NCBI GenBank assembly: GCA_030748335.1
Contig: JASMMD010000001.1
Span: 31,003 to 69,307 of the forward strand
Direction of reading: 5' to 3'
Length of the DNA: 38,305 nucleotides
DNA from: Candidatus Thalassarchaeum sp.
Lineage (GTDB): Archaea; Thermoplasmatota; Poseidoniia; Poseidoniales; Thalassarchaeaceae
The notes beneath the pieces are model-generated. The model saw only the letters and a list, made by a program, of their open reading frames with translations. It did not search any database and was not told the origin of the DNA. Of the stretch, positions 26,242 through 33,551 are shown piece after piece. Position 1 is the first letter of the stretch. Every line of letters starts with the position of its first letter. The translations under genes and the position numbers were made by a program.

Positions 26242-26513
26242 AGATAATCCATCAGGTGGTCCGAGCCACCGACGAACACCGGCTCTTCACCCCTCAAATC
26301 GAACACCACGGGGACTGTCCTGTGCCTAGTCTCGGTGACTACCTGCTCCCTGAGTCCCTCGTGGTGATCGAGGTTGACCTCGGTGTAGGTCAGTCCGCGC
26401 GCTTCTAGCGTGCGCTCAGCGCGCGTGCAGTAGGGGCAGATGGTCTGGCTGAAGAACAGGAAGTCCGTCTCCGCGGACTCCAGATGTTCACGCACCCGAG
26501 ACAACCGGCTCAT
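26238..26513 (-). CDS. Glutaredoxin-like thiol-disulfide protein
   Basis: 91 residues from ATG 26513 (GAGGAGG directly before it; TTG 26504 or GTG 26495 are possible alternatives). FLFFSQTICPYCTRAERTLEARGLTYTEVNLD carries the active-site CPYC (Cys26, Cys29). HRTVPVVFDLRGEEPVFVGGSDHLMDYL carries the cis-Pro TVP and the GG glutathione- or thiol-binding loop. Reduces protein disulfides in the cytoplasm; in archaea lacking glutathione the electron donor is more likely thioredoxin reductase. The start overlaps the end of the upstream fusion gene by 26 nt on the same strand, so translation is probably coupled. Confidence 0.88.
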   Translation of the reverse strand: MSRLSRVREHLESAETDFLFFSQTICPYCTRAERTLEARGLTYTEVNLDHHEGLREQVVTETRHRTVPVVFDLRGEEPVFVGGSDHLMDYL

Positions 26514-29500
26514 CCTCCTCGTACCATGCCTCGGGCCTCTCTCCCAAATCTCCATCGAACTCGTCCTCTCCGTCACCAAAGCGGCCTTCGAGGACCCTGT
26601 CGACCTCATCTGGGTCGATGAACCAGAGCAGTATCACGGTGAACAGGGTCAACGCGGCGCCGATGTACAGACAGGTGATGTAGTCGAATCTCTGAGTCAT
26701 TGTTCCTGTAAACAGGTAAGCCATCACAGCTGAAAGGTTGAACATCGACATGTAGGCTGTGAACTGAGATCCACCGGCCTTGGAGAATGTTAGCCTCATC
26801 GCTACTGCGATGACACAGATCCAAGCTACTCCGTTGATGACGGCTCGAACGCAGAGATAGGCAACCATCAGATTCGTGTTGGTCCAGTAGTCGCTCATCA
26901 GAGCGAGAGTTGCGTTTGATAATGCAAGAAGCGAGAAACCAATCATTGAGACTTCTCTGACTCCAAACCTGTCTCCAAGCATTCCTCCAACAATCTGCCC
27001 GAACATCATGCAGGCGATGACTACGCCCCCGACAATCGCGTTGTACTTGGTCTGGGACCAACCTGCCTCGTTGATGAATATGTCAACCACAATCGGGTCG
27101 GTGAACAAATACAACTCCGAGAGCAAACAGAGGAATATCAGGATGAACGAAGAGCGAGTGGAGAATCCCTTCACGATATTGTAGGCAGTCTTGGTGGCGA
27201 GGGCGGAAGCTGGCATAGGGTTCCGAATCTCAGGGATTGATGCTCCCAGCCACTCTGCCAGCATGATTAGGGCGGAGATAAGTATCCCCCACTTCCCAAT
27301 CGACTTCATCGGTGAGGCGATGTCTCCGAACGTCAATGCCCAATCTACCGTGTATGTGCTGGTCAGCTGGTGCAGGATGCCGAACAGACCCCACAGCAGC
27401 AGGAAGCCGATGCTAATCCACAGGACCAGTGCTGCCGGAGACATTCGACTCTCGTAGAGGTTGGTAGCGACCCAGCGGGCTTGCGTGAACTCTTCCGGGT
27501 GGTCTGCCTCCCAAGGCAGTGCTGCTTCGGCCTCTATCGCATCCTCTGTCTCTGCGTACCGGGCCTCATCCTGCCCTTCCTTATTGCTCCATGGAAACAG
27601 GCTGTTGCCCGGCCTCTCACGCAGGAAGAGCGGTACCATCATGATCAGCATAAGAAGAGGGAGCTGGACCATGATCGCTGATTTGATTCCGAATGGGACG
27701 ACCAGCATCCCGAGGATTGCTCCCCCGAAAATAATCCCGCCCCTCTTGGAGGCGAACATCAGACCGTTCACAGTGGCCACCTCGTCCGGCTTGAGGACAT
27801 CTACTGCGAGGGCGTCGACGCTGACGTCCTGCAGCGATGCGAACAGATTGTGGATGAATAGGAGTATGGTCACGAATTGGATCGAAGCTACTAGGTCAGG
27901 TACGAACAGCAGGGCCGCTAGAGATATGATCATGCCCGTCTCTGCGAACAGGACCCAAGGTCGTCGCACCCCGTATTGGGGGAATGTCACCATATCAATG
28001 ACCGGCCCCCAGATGAACTTGAAAGTCCAAGGTAGGTAGACTGTCGCGAACAGCAGAGCAATCTGCTCTACTGCGATTCCATTGGTTACTAGGAAAGCGA
28101 CGAAGGCGACGTTGGCGAAGCCGGAGGGTAGGCCCTGGGCGACATATAGGATACACAGGGAAATGGTTCGAGACGCCTTGTTCTCGGTCATCGCCTCGCC
28201 GTTACGGAGGCCACGGATGAATGAAGCAAATGCGCGGAAGAATGCGATTATCCCGTCGAACATACGGTTGAACAACCCTTGGTCCGGAGCGTGTGGGAAA
28301 TGACTGGTGTCGGAATCACTAGAAGTTGAATCTGATTTTCGCATGGCGGCCAAGAACTTTCTGTCCCACCTCTCAGTAGTCATGATGAAGGCCAGTAGGG
28401 CCATCACCAATGCGAAGGGGACGAAGAAGACCCAGGAGCCGATGGACGTCAGCCCTTCAGCAACTCCTGATGCCGACTGGCCATCGATGAGAACGACTCT
28501 GCGAGCATCGATTGGAGAGATACTGTCATCTGAGACTTTCAGTCTTGCATAGACTGTCGAGTTACCGGATTCTAGATGAGGGTCGAGCTTGACTCTCCAG
28601 GTCGCCCAGTCACCATTCTTTGAAAGGTCAGCAGCGCCCTTCCAATCTCCTCCTCCTACCTTTACTTCGACTACACCCATGCCCGGAGCGCCGCCAGATG
28701 AGGTTCCGGCGATGTAGCTCTCATTGCCGATTTCCTGCAGGGTGACAATGTCCATCGAGACGTTGAGTGAGCGGTCGATGCTTCCCGCTGCCTCAACGAA
28801 CGCTACTGGATCGGCCTGCCCGTATCCGAACTCGTTGTCGGGACGAGACTCTAGCAAGCTGCAATCATTGAATCCCGGATCGTCAAGTAGGGCAATCTCT
28901 CGCTCTATGGAATGGGCTCCGATAATGTCCTTGAACTCAGTGGGAGTCATGTCGGGATTGGCCTGAATCATCAGCGCGGCAATACCGGCCATCAATGGAG
29001 TGGCCATGCTAGTACCCGACTTGCTGGTGTAGCCATCCTGAGTGGCGGCGTCCGGTGCCATTATGCTAGATCCGATGGCAGCAACATCAGGCTTTACTCG
29101 CATATCGGATGTGTATCCTCGGCTACTGTAAATGGCTAGCCCTAGGTCCTTATCGAGACTTGCCACGGTCACAGGAAGTTTGGCATCACCTGGACTGTCT
29201 ATGGTGTTGCATCCAGCGAAGGTAGCCCCTCCGAACTCATTGCCTGCAGAGAGTGTGGTGATGATTCCTGCCTCGACCACCATATCCATCTGACGGCTCC
29301 AAGCGGAGTTGCCGTCGTTGTCGACGTGAATCTCGAACTGTTGCTCGCCTAGTGAGGAGGTCACGATGTCGATTCCGTGCTTATCCTTGTTGTCAATCGC
29401 CCACTGGGCCCCCTGCATGACATCCTCGATGTCGCCATCGCAACACGCTAGGATGTTGATCAGCCAAGCACCGGGGGCTGCTCCGACATATCTCAAACCG

Positions 29501-30405
29501 GTGGCAGGGTCGGTCTGTCCGCCGCCACTCCCAGCGGCGATTCCTGCCACGTGACTTCCGTGGGTGCCGGAATCGTAAGACTCGGCAGGATCTTGCTCCT
29601 CGTCGGTGAAGACTGCATCGAAGAAGGCGATAATCTTCGGGTCGCAATCCGCAGGGACTGGTGGTGGATTAGGGTCAGTAGGATCCGGTTCTGGTGGGTC
29701 ATCGAGGCAGGTGAATGGATCGTCGTCCATGTCGTTGAGGCCCTCGTGGTCGCCACGGACCCCAGTGTCAAGAATCGCTATGACCGAGCCCGTGCCGTCC
29801 AGACCCAAATCCTGCCAGACTGCATCGACTCCCATAGTCGGCACCGCCTCATGCATGTTCGGCTCGGCTAGCCCTAGGTCCTCGACCATCACCACTCCCG
29901 GCAGAGAGCGTATCCCGTTCGGGTCGAGTATTGAGTCAAACGGGGCGGTAGCGGAGACGGTGTCAAGATAGGTGAAGCGGAAGGTGACCTCGACTCCCAA
30001 TTCCCCTAGGACCGAGACGTCGGCATCAGTTGGGTGATGGTCGTAGTCGACGAAAATCCTAGCACTGCCAGGAGGAGCTCTTCTCCACCAGTCCTGCTGA
30101 AGCTCAGCGGGCTGCTCGAGCAGCCATTCAAGCCTGTCATCCAGCTCATTTCCGTCCTTGTCGCGGCTCCAGTAGAGCCACCAGTTCGGATGTACCTCAT
30201 GCTCCACAGAGGCTATCCAGTTACCGTCGGCATCGAATCCTCCTGGCTCGTTCTCGGCGATTATGGTGGAGGAAGCGAGAGGGACTAGGAACAGCAGTGC
30301 AATCGCCGCTGCGAGTACGCCAGAGCGTCCTACCATGGGTAGGACGAAAGTGGGGTGATGTTTGAGACTTAGGTAGCCATAATCGTCATTTGACCTGTAC
30401 TCCAT
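26488..30405 (-). CDS. Subtilisin-family protease fused in frame to an AmpG/PAT-like MFS transporter
   Basis: 1305 residues from ATG 30405, or 1282 from ATG 30336 (MVGRSGVLAAAIALLFLVPLASS), the better start because it begins the signal segment. An extracellular S8 subtilase follows: AILDTGVRGDHEG (Asp213, numbering from 30405), GTHGSHVAGIAAG (His282), LSAGNEFG (oxyanion Asn) and SGTSMATPLMAGIAAL (Ser466); then a beta-rich domain to about 640. One membrane helix (about 654-676), a basic stretch (TTERWDRKFLAAMRK) and a cytosolic linker lead to a complete MFS unit (about 739-1275) with AmpG/acetyl-CoA-transporter features: LYVAQGLPSGF, LPWTFKFIWGPVID and LQDVSVDALAVDVL. Topology is consistent: protease outside, linker inside, MFS N-terminus inside. 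The triad is complete. Substrate unknown. A stand-alone start for the MFS half at 28191 has no strong ribosome-binding site. Confidence 0.9.
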   Translation of the reverse strand: MEYRSNDDYGYLSLKHHPTFVLPMVGRSGVLAAAIALLFLVPLASSTIIAENEPGGFDADGNWIASVEHEVHPNWWLYWSRDKDGNELDDRLEWLLEQPAELQQDWWRRAPPGSARIFVDYDHHPTDADVSVLGELGVEVTFRFTYLDTVSATAPFDSILDPNGIRSLPGVVMVEDLGLAEPNMHEAVPTMGVDAVWQDLGLDGTGSVIAILDTGVRGDHEGLNDMDDDPFTCLDDPPEPDPTDPNPPPVPADCDPKIIAFFDAVFTDEEQDPAESYDSGTHGSHVAGIAAGSGGGQTDPATGLRYVGAAPGAWLINILACCDGDIEDVMQGAQWAIDNKDKHGIDIVTSSLGEQQFEIHVDNDGNSAWSRQMDMVVEAGIITTLSAGNEFGGATFAGCNTIDSPGDAKLPVTVASLDKDLGLAIYSSRGYTSDMRVKPDVAAIGSSIMAPDAATQDGYTSKSGTSMATPLMAGIAALMIQANPDMTPTEFKDIIGAHSIEREIALLDDPGFNDCSLLESRPDNEFGYGQADPVAFVEAAGSIDRSLNVSMDIVTLQEIGNESYIAGTSSGGAPGMGVVEVKVGGGDWKGAADLSKNGDWATWRVKLDPHLESGNSTVYARLKVSDDSISPIDARRVVLIDGQSASGVAEGLTSIGSWVFFVPFALVMALLAFIMTTERWDRKFLAAMRKSDSTSSDSDTSHFPHAPDQGLFNRMFDGIIAFFRAFASFIRGLRNGEAMTENKASRTISLCILYVAQGLPSGFANVAFVAFLVTNGIAVEQIALLFATVYLPWTFKFIWGPVIDMVTFPQYGVRRPWVLFAETGMIISLAALLFVPDLVASIQFVTILLFIHNLFASLQDVSVDALAVDVLKPDEVATVNGLMFASKRGGIIFGGAILGMLVVPFGIKSAIMVQLPLLMLIMMVPLFLRERPGNSLFPWSNKEGQDEARYAETEDAIEAEAALPWEADHPEEFTQARWVATNLYESRMSPAALVLWISIGFLLLWGLFGILHQLTSTYTVDWALTFGDIASPMKSIGKWGILISALIMLAEWLGASIPEIRNPMPASALATKTAYNIVKGFSTRSSFILIFLCLLSELYLFTDPIVVDIFINEAGWSQTKYNAIVGGVVIACMMFGQIVGGMLGDRFGVREVSMIGFSLLALSNATLALMSDYWTNTNLMVAYLCVRAVINGVAWICVIAVAMRLTFSKAGGSQFTAYMSMFNLSAVMAYLFTGTMTQRFDYITCLYIGAALTLFTVILLWFIDPDEVDRVLEGRFGDGEDEFDGDLGERPEAWYEEDEPVVSGA
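30326..30346. promoter_or_regulatory. 9-3-9 palindrome centred on the start codon of the protease-transporter fusion
   Basis: On the plus strand CGTCCTACC and GGTAGGACG surround ATG; on the coding (minus) strand the centre is next to the start ATG at 30336. In mRNA it would hide the start codon in a 9-bp stem; in DNA it could be an operator. It may instead mean that translation starts at 30405. Confidence 0.55.
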
Positions 30406-31255
30406 GGTTCTCGTAGTCCCATTCGACTATCTCCCACCCGGCCTCCTCTATCGCAGAAATCGCTGCACTGACACCCATCGGAGAGCATAGCAGGCCGACG
30501 GAGCCACCGCCACCCGCTCCCAGAGCCTTCCAAGCGACCACCGAACCCGCCTCTTGGAGCGGCGAAATCACATCTCTGAACGGATCGTGAATCGAGGAAT
30601 CGAGAAGGTCCACGCCCTCGCAGACGTCCTTCAGCGCCTCCACGACCAGCTCTCGTCGGTCCCTCTGCAGGCCGTCCGCCATTTTCCTCGCCGCGCCCCT
30701 GATGAGGTGCAATCCGGCAATCACCGACTCGTCGCCTTGGTCATAGCGCTCCCAGACCCCGGAGTGTATGTCTCCTGACTTGTGCTCTATACCGGAGTAG
30801 GCGATAACAAAGTGCTTGCGAAGCCAGTTCCTAGCCGACTTCATCGGCTCGAAGGGGATCTCCTCAACCTCGTCACCGAGGAACAGTAGGTGGTTGAAGC
30901 CACCACGTGCGGCTGCCCACTGGTCCTGCCTGCCCCCACGGTTCTCGAGCAATGCCTCGAACTGGAACGCCAGTTCCGCGATGTCCTCAGGGCTCTTGCC
31001 GCCCCCGGTGATGGTGGCGATTAGTCCGACGTTCATCGCCCCACTGGTACCGAGTCCTGAGCCGGTGGGCATGTCGCTCGTGTACTCGACCCGGATACGG
31101 CCGTCGTCGTCCTTCTCCATCACGCTGCGGATGTACCGGTTTATCGCGAAATTGACAACCTCCCCACCGAAGTCCCCGGCGTACGGTTGCACGTCCGTCC
31201 AGCCGCCTGCGAGGTCGACTCTAACTGGGACAGCCACTTCGATTCGCTCCGCCAT
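30386..31255 (-). CDS. GHMP-family sugar kinase, HddA/fucokinase-like (COG2605-type)
   Basis: 289 residues. The N-terminus VAVPVRVDLAGGWTDVQPYAGDFGGEVVNFAI matches kinases acting on heptose-7-phosphate, L-fucose or related sugars (RxDLAGGWTD), not mevalonate kinase. The ATP loop is PTGSGLGTSGAMNVGLIA and the C-terminal GHMP motif is ALGAGGGGSVGLLC. GGRQDQWAAARGGFNHL has the catalytic Asp region. Phosphorylates a sugar or sugar phosphate; the exact substrate cannot be read. The stop overlaps the longest form of the downstream protease-transporter gene by 20 nt or lies 49 nt before its preferred start, so the pair is probably one operon with the glutaredoxin. Divergent from the riboflavin operon. 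Confidence 0.88.
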   Translation of the reverse strand: MAERIEVAVPVRVDLAGGWTDVQPYAGDFGGEVVNFAINRYIRSVMEKDDDGRIRVEYTSDMPTGSGLGTSGAMNVGLIATITGGGKSPEDIAELAFQFEALLENRGGRQDQWAAARGGFNHLLFLGDEVEEIPFEPMKSARNWLRKHFVIAYSGIEHKSGDIHSGVWERYDQGDESVIAGLHLIRGAARKMADGLQRDRRELVVEALKDVCEGVDLLDSSIHDPFRDVISPLQEAGSVVAWKALGAGGGGSVGLLCSPMGVSAAISAIEEAGWEIVEWDYENHGVQVK

Positions 31256-31288
31256 GGCCCTAGGCGGATATCCGGCCCATGAGAAGGA

Positions 31289-31305
31289 TTCGGTCTACGA
31301 CCGAA
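31289..31305. promoter_or_regulatory. 7-3-7 inverted repeat at the rib operon promoter (possible operator)
   Basis: TTCGGTC and GACCGAA flank TAC. The repeat overlaps by two bases the AT-rich GAAAATAAC (31303-31311), a probable TATA box centred about 31 nt before the ribB ATG, and is also 34-50 nt before the divergent sugar kinase start. The position suits a repressor or activator for either gene. No FMN riboswitch-like leader fits in the 82-nt gap. Confidence 0.55.
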
Positions 31306-31311
31306 AATAAC
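31303..31311 (+). promoter_or_regulatory. Probable TATA box of the riboflavin operon
   Basis: GAAAATAAC is the only AT-rich stretch in the 82-nt divergent gap and is centred about 31 nt before ATG 31338, predicting a leaderless or very short leader transcript. Confidence 0.5.
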
Positions 31312-31337
31312 GGGTAGGTAAGGCCCCTCCGCCAGTC

Positions 31338-32051
31338 ATGGTCTCGGGCGTCGAGCGTGCCGTCGCTGCATTCGCAGCGGGCAATCCTGTGATGGTCTTC
31401 GACTCCGACTTCAGAGAGCGGGAGACCGACCTGCTGTGGCCTGCCGATTCAGCCACTCCCGAGGTTATGCGGACCCTACGCAACGACTGCGGTGGGCTGC
31501 TCTTCCTAGCCATCGGAAACGAGGTCGGCGAACTATTCGGACTGCCGTGGCTACAGGATATACACACCCACCCAGCGCTCGTCGAGCAGAATCCGGTGCT
31601 CGGGCAACTCATCACCGACGACCTGCAGTACGACACCCGCTCCGCGTTCACCGTCTCGCTGAACCACAGAGATACCTACACCGGCATCACCGACAGGGAT
31701 CGCGCCCTGACCACCCGGAGGTTTGGAGAGTTGACGGGGGAGCTGTTGGCCAGCGGCGCTGACGGTAAGGCAGCGCGTGCCGCGCTCGGCGAAGAGTTCC
31801 GCACACCCGGACACATCCCTGTGTGCAGGGAGTCCCCGCAGGGACTCAAATCGCGTCAGGGTCACACCGAGCTTGCCGTCTCTATAGCCAGGCTCTCGGG
31901 ACACTCGCCTTGCACCATAGGTGCAGAGATGTTGCAGCCTGATGGAGACGGGGCGCTTTCAGTCGATGACGCGATGGAATACGCCAGAAAGCATGGAATT
32001 CCGATGATAACGGGCGATGAGATACTTGAGGCACTGGAGATAGGCGAATGA
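31338..32051 (+). CDS. ribB: 3,4-dihydroxy-2-butanone 4-phosphate synthase
   Basis: 237 residues, archaeal length. Converts ribulose 5-phosphate to dihydroxybutanone phosphate plus formate, giving the four-carbon unit for lumazine. VMVFDSDFRERETDLLWPA has the acidic metal-site segment, SAFTVSLNHRDTYTGITDRDRALT the substrate loop, and EEFRTPGHIPVCRESPQGLKSRQGHTELAVSIARLSG the conserved C-terminal metal and phosphate site. First gene of the rib operon; ribL follows after 42 nt. Confidence 0.96.
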   Translation: MVSGVERAVAAFAAGNPVMVFDSDFRERETDLLWPADSATPEVMRTLRNDCGGLLFLAIGNEVGELFGLPWLQDIHTHPALVEQNPVLGQLITDDLQYDTRSAFTVSLNHRDTYTGITDRDRALTTRRFGELTGELLASGADGKAARAALGEEFRTPGHIPVCRESPQGLKSRQGHTELAVSIARLSGHSPCTIGAEMLQPDGDGALSVDDAMEYARKHGIPMITGDEILEALEIGE

Positions 32052-32093
32052 GCGAAGCATTGAGGCAGGTCCGCGCATCGGGGGATTGAGAGC

Positions 32094-32552
32094 ATGGTCC
32101 GAGTTATGGCTGTCGGAGTATTCGACCTACTGCATGCAGGGCACCTGCATTATGTTGAGCAGGCTAAGTCACTAGGGGACGAGCTGGTGGTAGTTGTCGC
32201 TCACGATGACACGGTCCGCAATCAGAAGCATGAGCCAATCACTACTCATGAGCTGCGGCGGCGGATGGTGGCCGGACTGAAGCCTGTCGACGAGGCGATT
32301 GTCGGCAACCCGCCATCGACTCCAATCTTCGACATCCTCGATGTCGTGAAGCCTGATGTTGTGGCCCTAGGCTACGACCAGAAGCACTCTATCGACTCAA
32401 TCCGCGCAGGGATGCAGGAACACGGTCACGGCAACATCGAGGTAATCAGGGTCGAGGGGCTCTCGGATGATTTGGACGGGACGAGGAAAATCATCTCTAG
32501 GATTCTCGACCTATGGCCCGGCTCCCAAGGCGGCCCGTACGAGGAGGACTAG
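32094..32552 (+). CDS. ribL: Archaeal FAD synthetase (nucleotidyltransferase RibL)
   Basis: 152 residues. AMP transfer from ATP to FMN. GVFDLLHAGHLHYVEQAKSLGDELVVVVA carries the HxGH nucleotide motif of the cytidylyltransferase fold (here HAGH). Further conserved parts are RRRMVAGLKPVDEAIVG, DVVKPDVVALGYDQKHS and the C-terminal GTRKIISRIL, which matches the ISSTK-like nucleotide motif region. Placement between riboflavin genes supports FAD synthetase over glycerol-3-phosphate cytidylyltransferase. One base separates it from ribE. No bacterial-type RibF is present in this window. Confidence 0.93.
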   Translation: MVRVMAVGVFDLLHAGHLHYVEQAKSLGDELVVVVAHDDTVRNQKHEPITTHELRRRMVAGLKPVDEAIVGNPPSTPIFDILDVVKPDVVALGYDQKHSIDSIRAGMQEHGHGNIEVIRVEGLSDDLDGTRKIISRILDLWPGSQGGPYEED

Positions 32553-32553
32553 G

Positions 32554-33159
32554 ATGTACACCGGAATAGTCGCCGGGACCTGTAGGGTGCTGGCAGTCGA
32601 AGAAGGTGAGGAGGTTTGCAGTTTCGTCGTCGATTTGAGTGGCCACGACGACGGGCTCAAGATTGGAGCCAGCGTCGCTCTCGACGGCGTCTGCATGACG
32701 GTGGTGGCCATAGATGGCTCTCAGATCCGATTCGATGCGATTCCAGAGACCCTTGAACGAACTACACTGAGCGGCCTGGAGAAGGGCGGTTGGGTGAACG
32801 TCGAGCGCTCGCTGAGGGTGGGGGACGAGCTCGGTGGACACATACTGTCTGGCCACGTGATGACGACCGCGGGAATCCTCGCCAAGACCGAACGCGGAGA
32901 GGGAATCGACCTAATGGTCGAGAATCCTGTGGCGGTTCGTCCCTACATTCTAGAGAAGGGCTTCATCGCCGTCGACGGCATGTCGCTGACCATCGGCGAG
33001 GTATCCGACAGGGGCTTCGCCCTGCACATCATCCCCGAAACTCTCAGGGTCACGACCATCGGTGACAAGGGGGTCGGGGAGAAGGTGAACATAGAGGCCG
33101 ATTCCCGTACACAAGCCGTCGTAGAGGCGGTGATGAGGGGCATGGGGGACGGCACGTGA
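32554..33159 (+). CDS. ribE: Riboflavin synthase, bacterial-type (two lumazine-binding domains)
   Basis: 201 residues from ATG 32554 (MYTGIVAGTCRVLAVEE), one base after ribL. Dismutates two 6,7-dimethyl-8-ribityllumazine molecules to riboflavin. Two lumazine-binding barrels are visible: MYTGIV...GASVALDGVCMTV...PETLERTTL...VNVERSLR and GGHILSGHVMTTAGI...GFIAVDGMSLTIGEV...PETLRVTTI...VNIEAD. The TGIV N-terminus and repeated DGxxxT(V/I) blocks match bacterial and fungal riboflavin synthase. Many methanogens instead use an unrelated archaeal riboflavin synthase, so this is probably an acquired gene. The end overlaps ribH by 4 nt (GTGA). Confidence 0.95.
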   Translation: MYTGIVAGTCRVLAVEEGEEVCSFVVDLSGHDDGLKIGASVALDGVCMTVVAIDGSQIRFDAIPETLERTTLSGLEKGGWVNVERSLRVGDELGGHILSGHVMTTAGILAKTERGEGIDLMVENPVAVRPYILEKGFIAVDGMSLTIGEVSDRGFALHIIPETLRVTTIGDKGVGEKVNIEADSRTQAVVEAVMRGMGDGT

Positions 33160-33551
33160 ATCTCGGGATAGTCTGCGGCGCCTTCCACCGCAAGCACGTC
33201 GAGAGGATGCTGGAGTACGCTCACGATGAGGCCGAGGCGAAGAACTGGGATGTCGTGGAGGTCACTTGGGTCCCCGGCTCCATGGAAGCGCCGCTGGCGC
33301 TCGAAAGGATGCTGCAGAAAGAGGATGTTCACGGCGCTGTGGTGCTAGGTATCATCGAGAGAGGGGAAACCGAACATGGACTGGTCATGGGGCAGTCCGT
33401 GACCAAGGCGGTGATTGACCTGCAGATCTCACACAACAAGCCAATCGGACTCGGCATAATCGGCCCGGGGGCCGACCCTGAGCACATCGAACCTCGCTTG
33501 GAACCGCACGCCCGTGCAGCTGTCGGGGCGGTCGCGGCGATGGTCGATTGA
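33156..33551 (+). CDS. ribH: 6,7-dimethyl-8-ribityllumazine synthase
   Basis: 131 residues with a GTG start inside the ribE stop (GTGA overlap). Condenses 5-amino-6-ribitylaminouracil with dihydroxybutanone phosphate. LGIVCGAFHRKHVERMLEYA (N-terminal substrate site), VPGSMEAPLALERML and VVLGIIERGETEHGLVMGQSVTKAVIDLQ (RGETxH with the catalytic His) are intact. Short, as archaeal RibH usually is. Last gene of the ribB-ribL-ribE-ribH operon; it abuts the convergent methyltransferase gene with no spacer. Confidence 0.95.
   Translation: MNLGIVCGAFHRKHVERMLEYAHDEAEAKNWDVVEVTWVPGSMEAPLALERMLQKEDVHGAVVLGIIERGETEHGLVMGQSVTKAVIDLQISHNKPIGLGIIGPGADPEHIEPRLEPHARAAVGAVAAMVD

Noticed and set aside
28191-28191. 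Separate MFS gene starting at the internal Met of the fusion
   Set aside because: The frame is continuous from the protease with no stop, and no good ribosome-binding site or TATA box precedes this Met; a second internal start remains possible but is not supported.
31256-31337. FMN riboswitch before ribB
   Set aside because: The gap is only 82 nt, with a TATA-like element about 31 nt before the start, and none of the conserved RFN helices could be seen.
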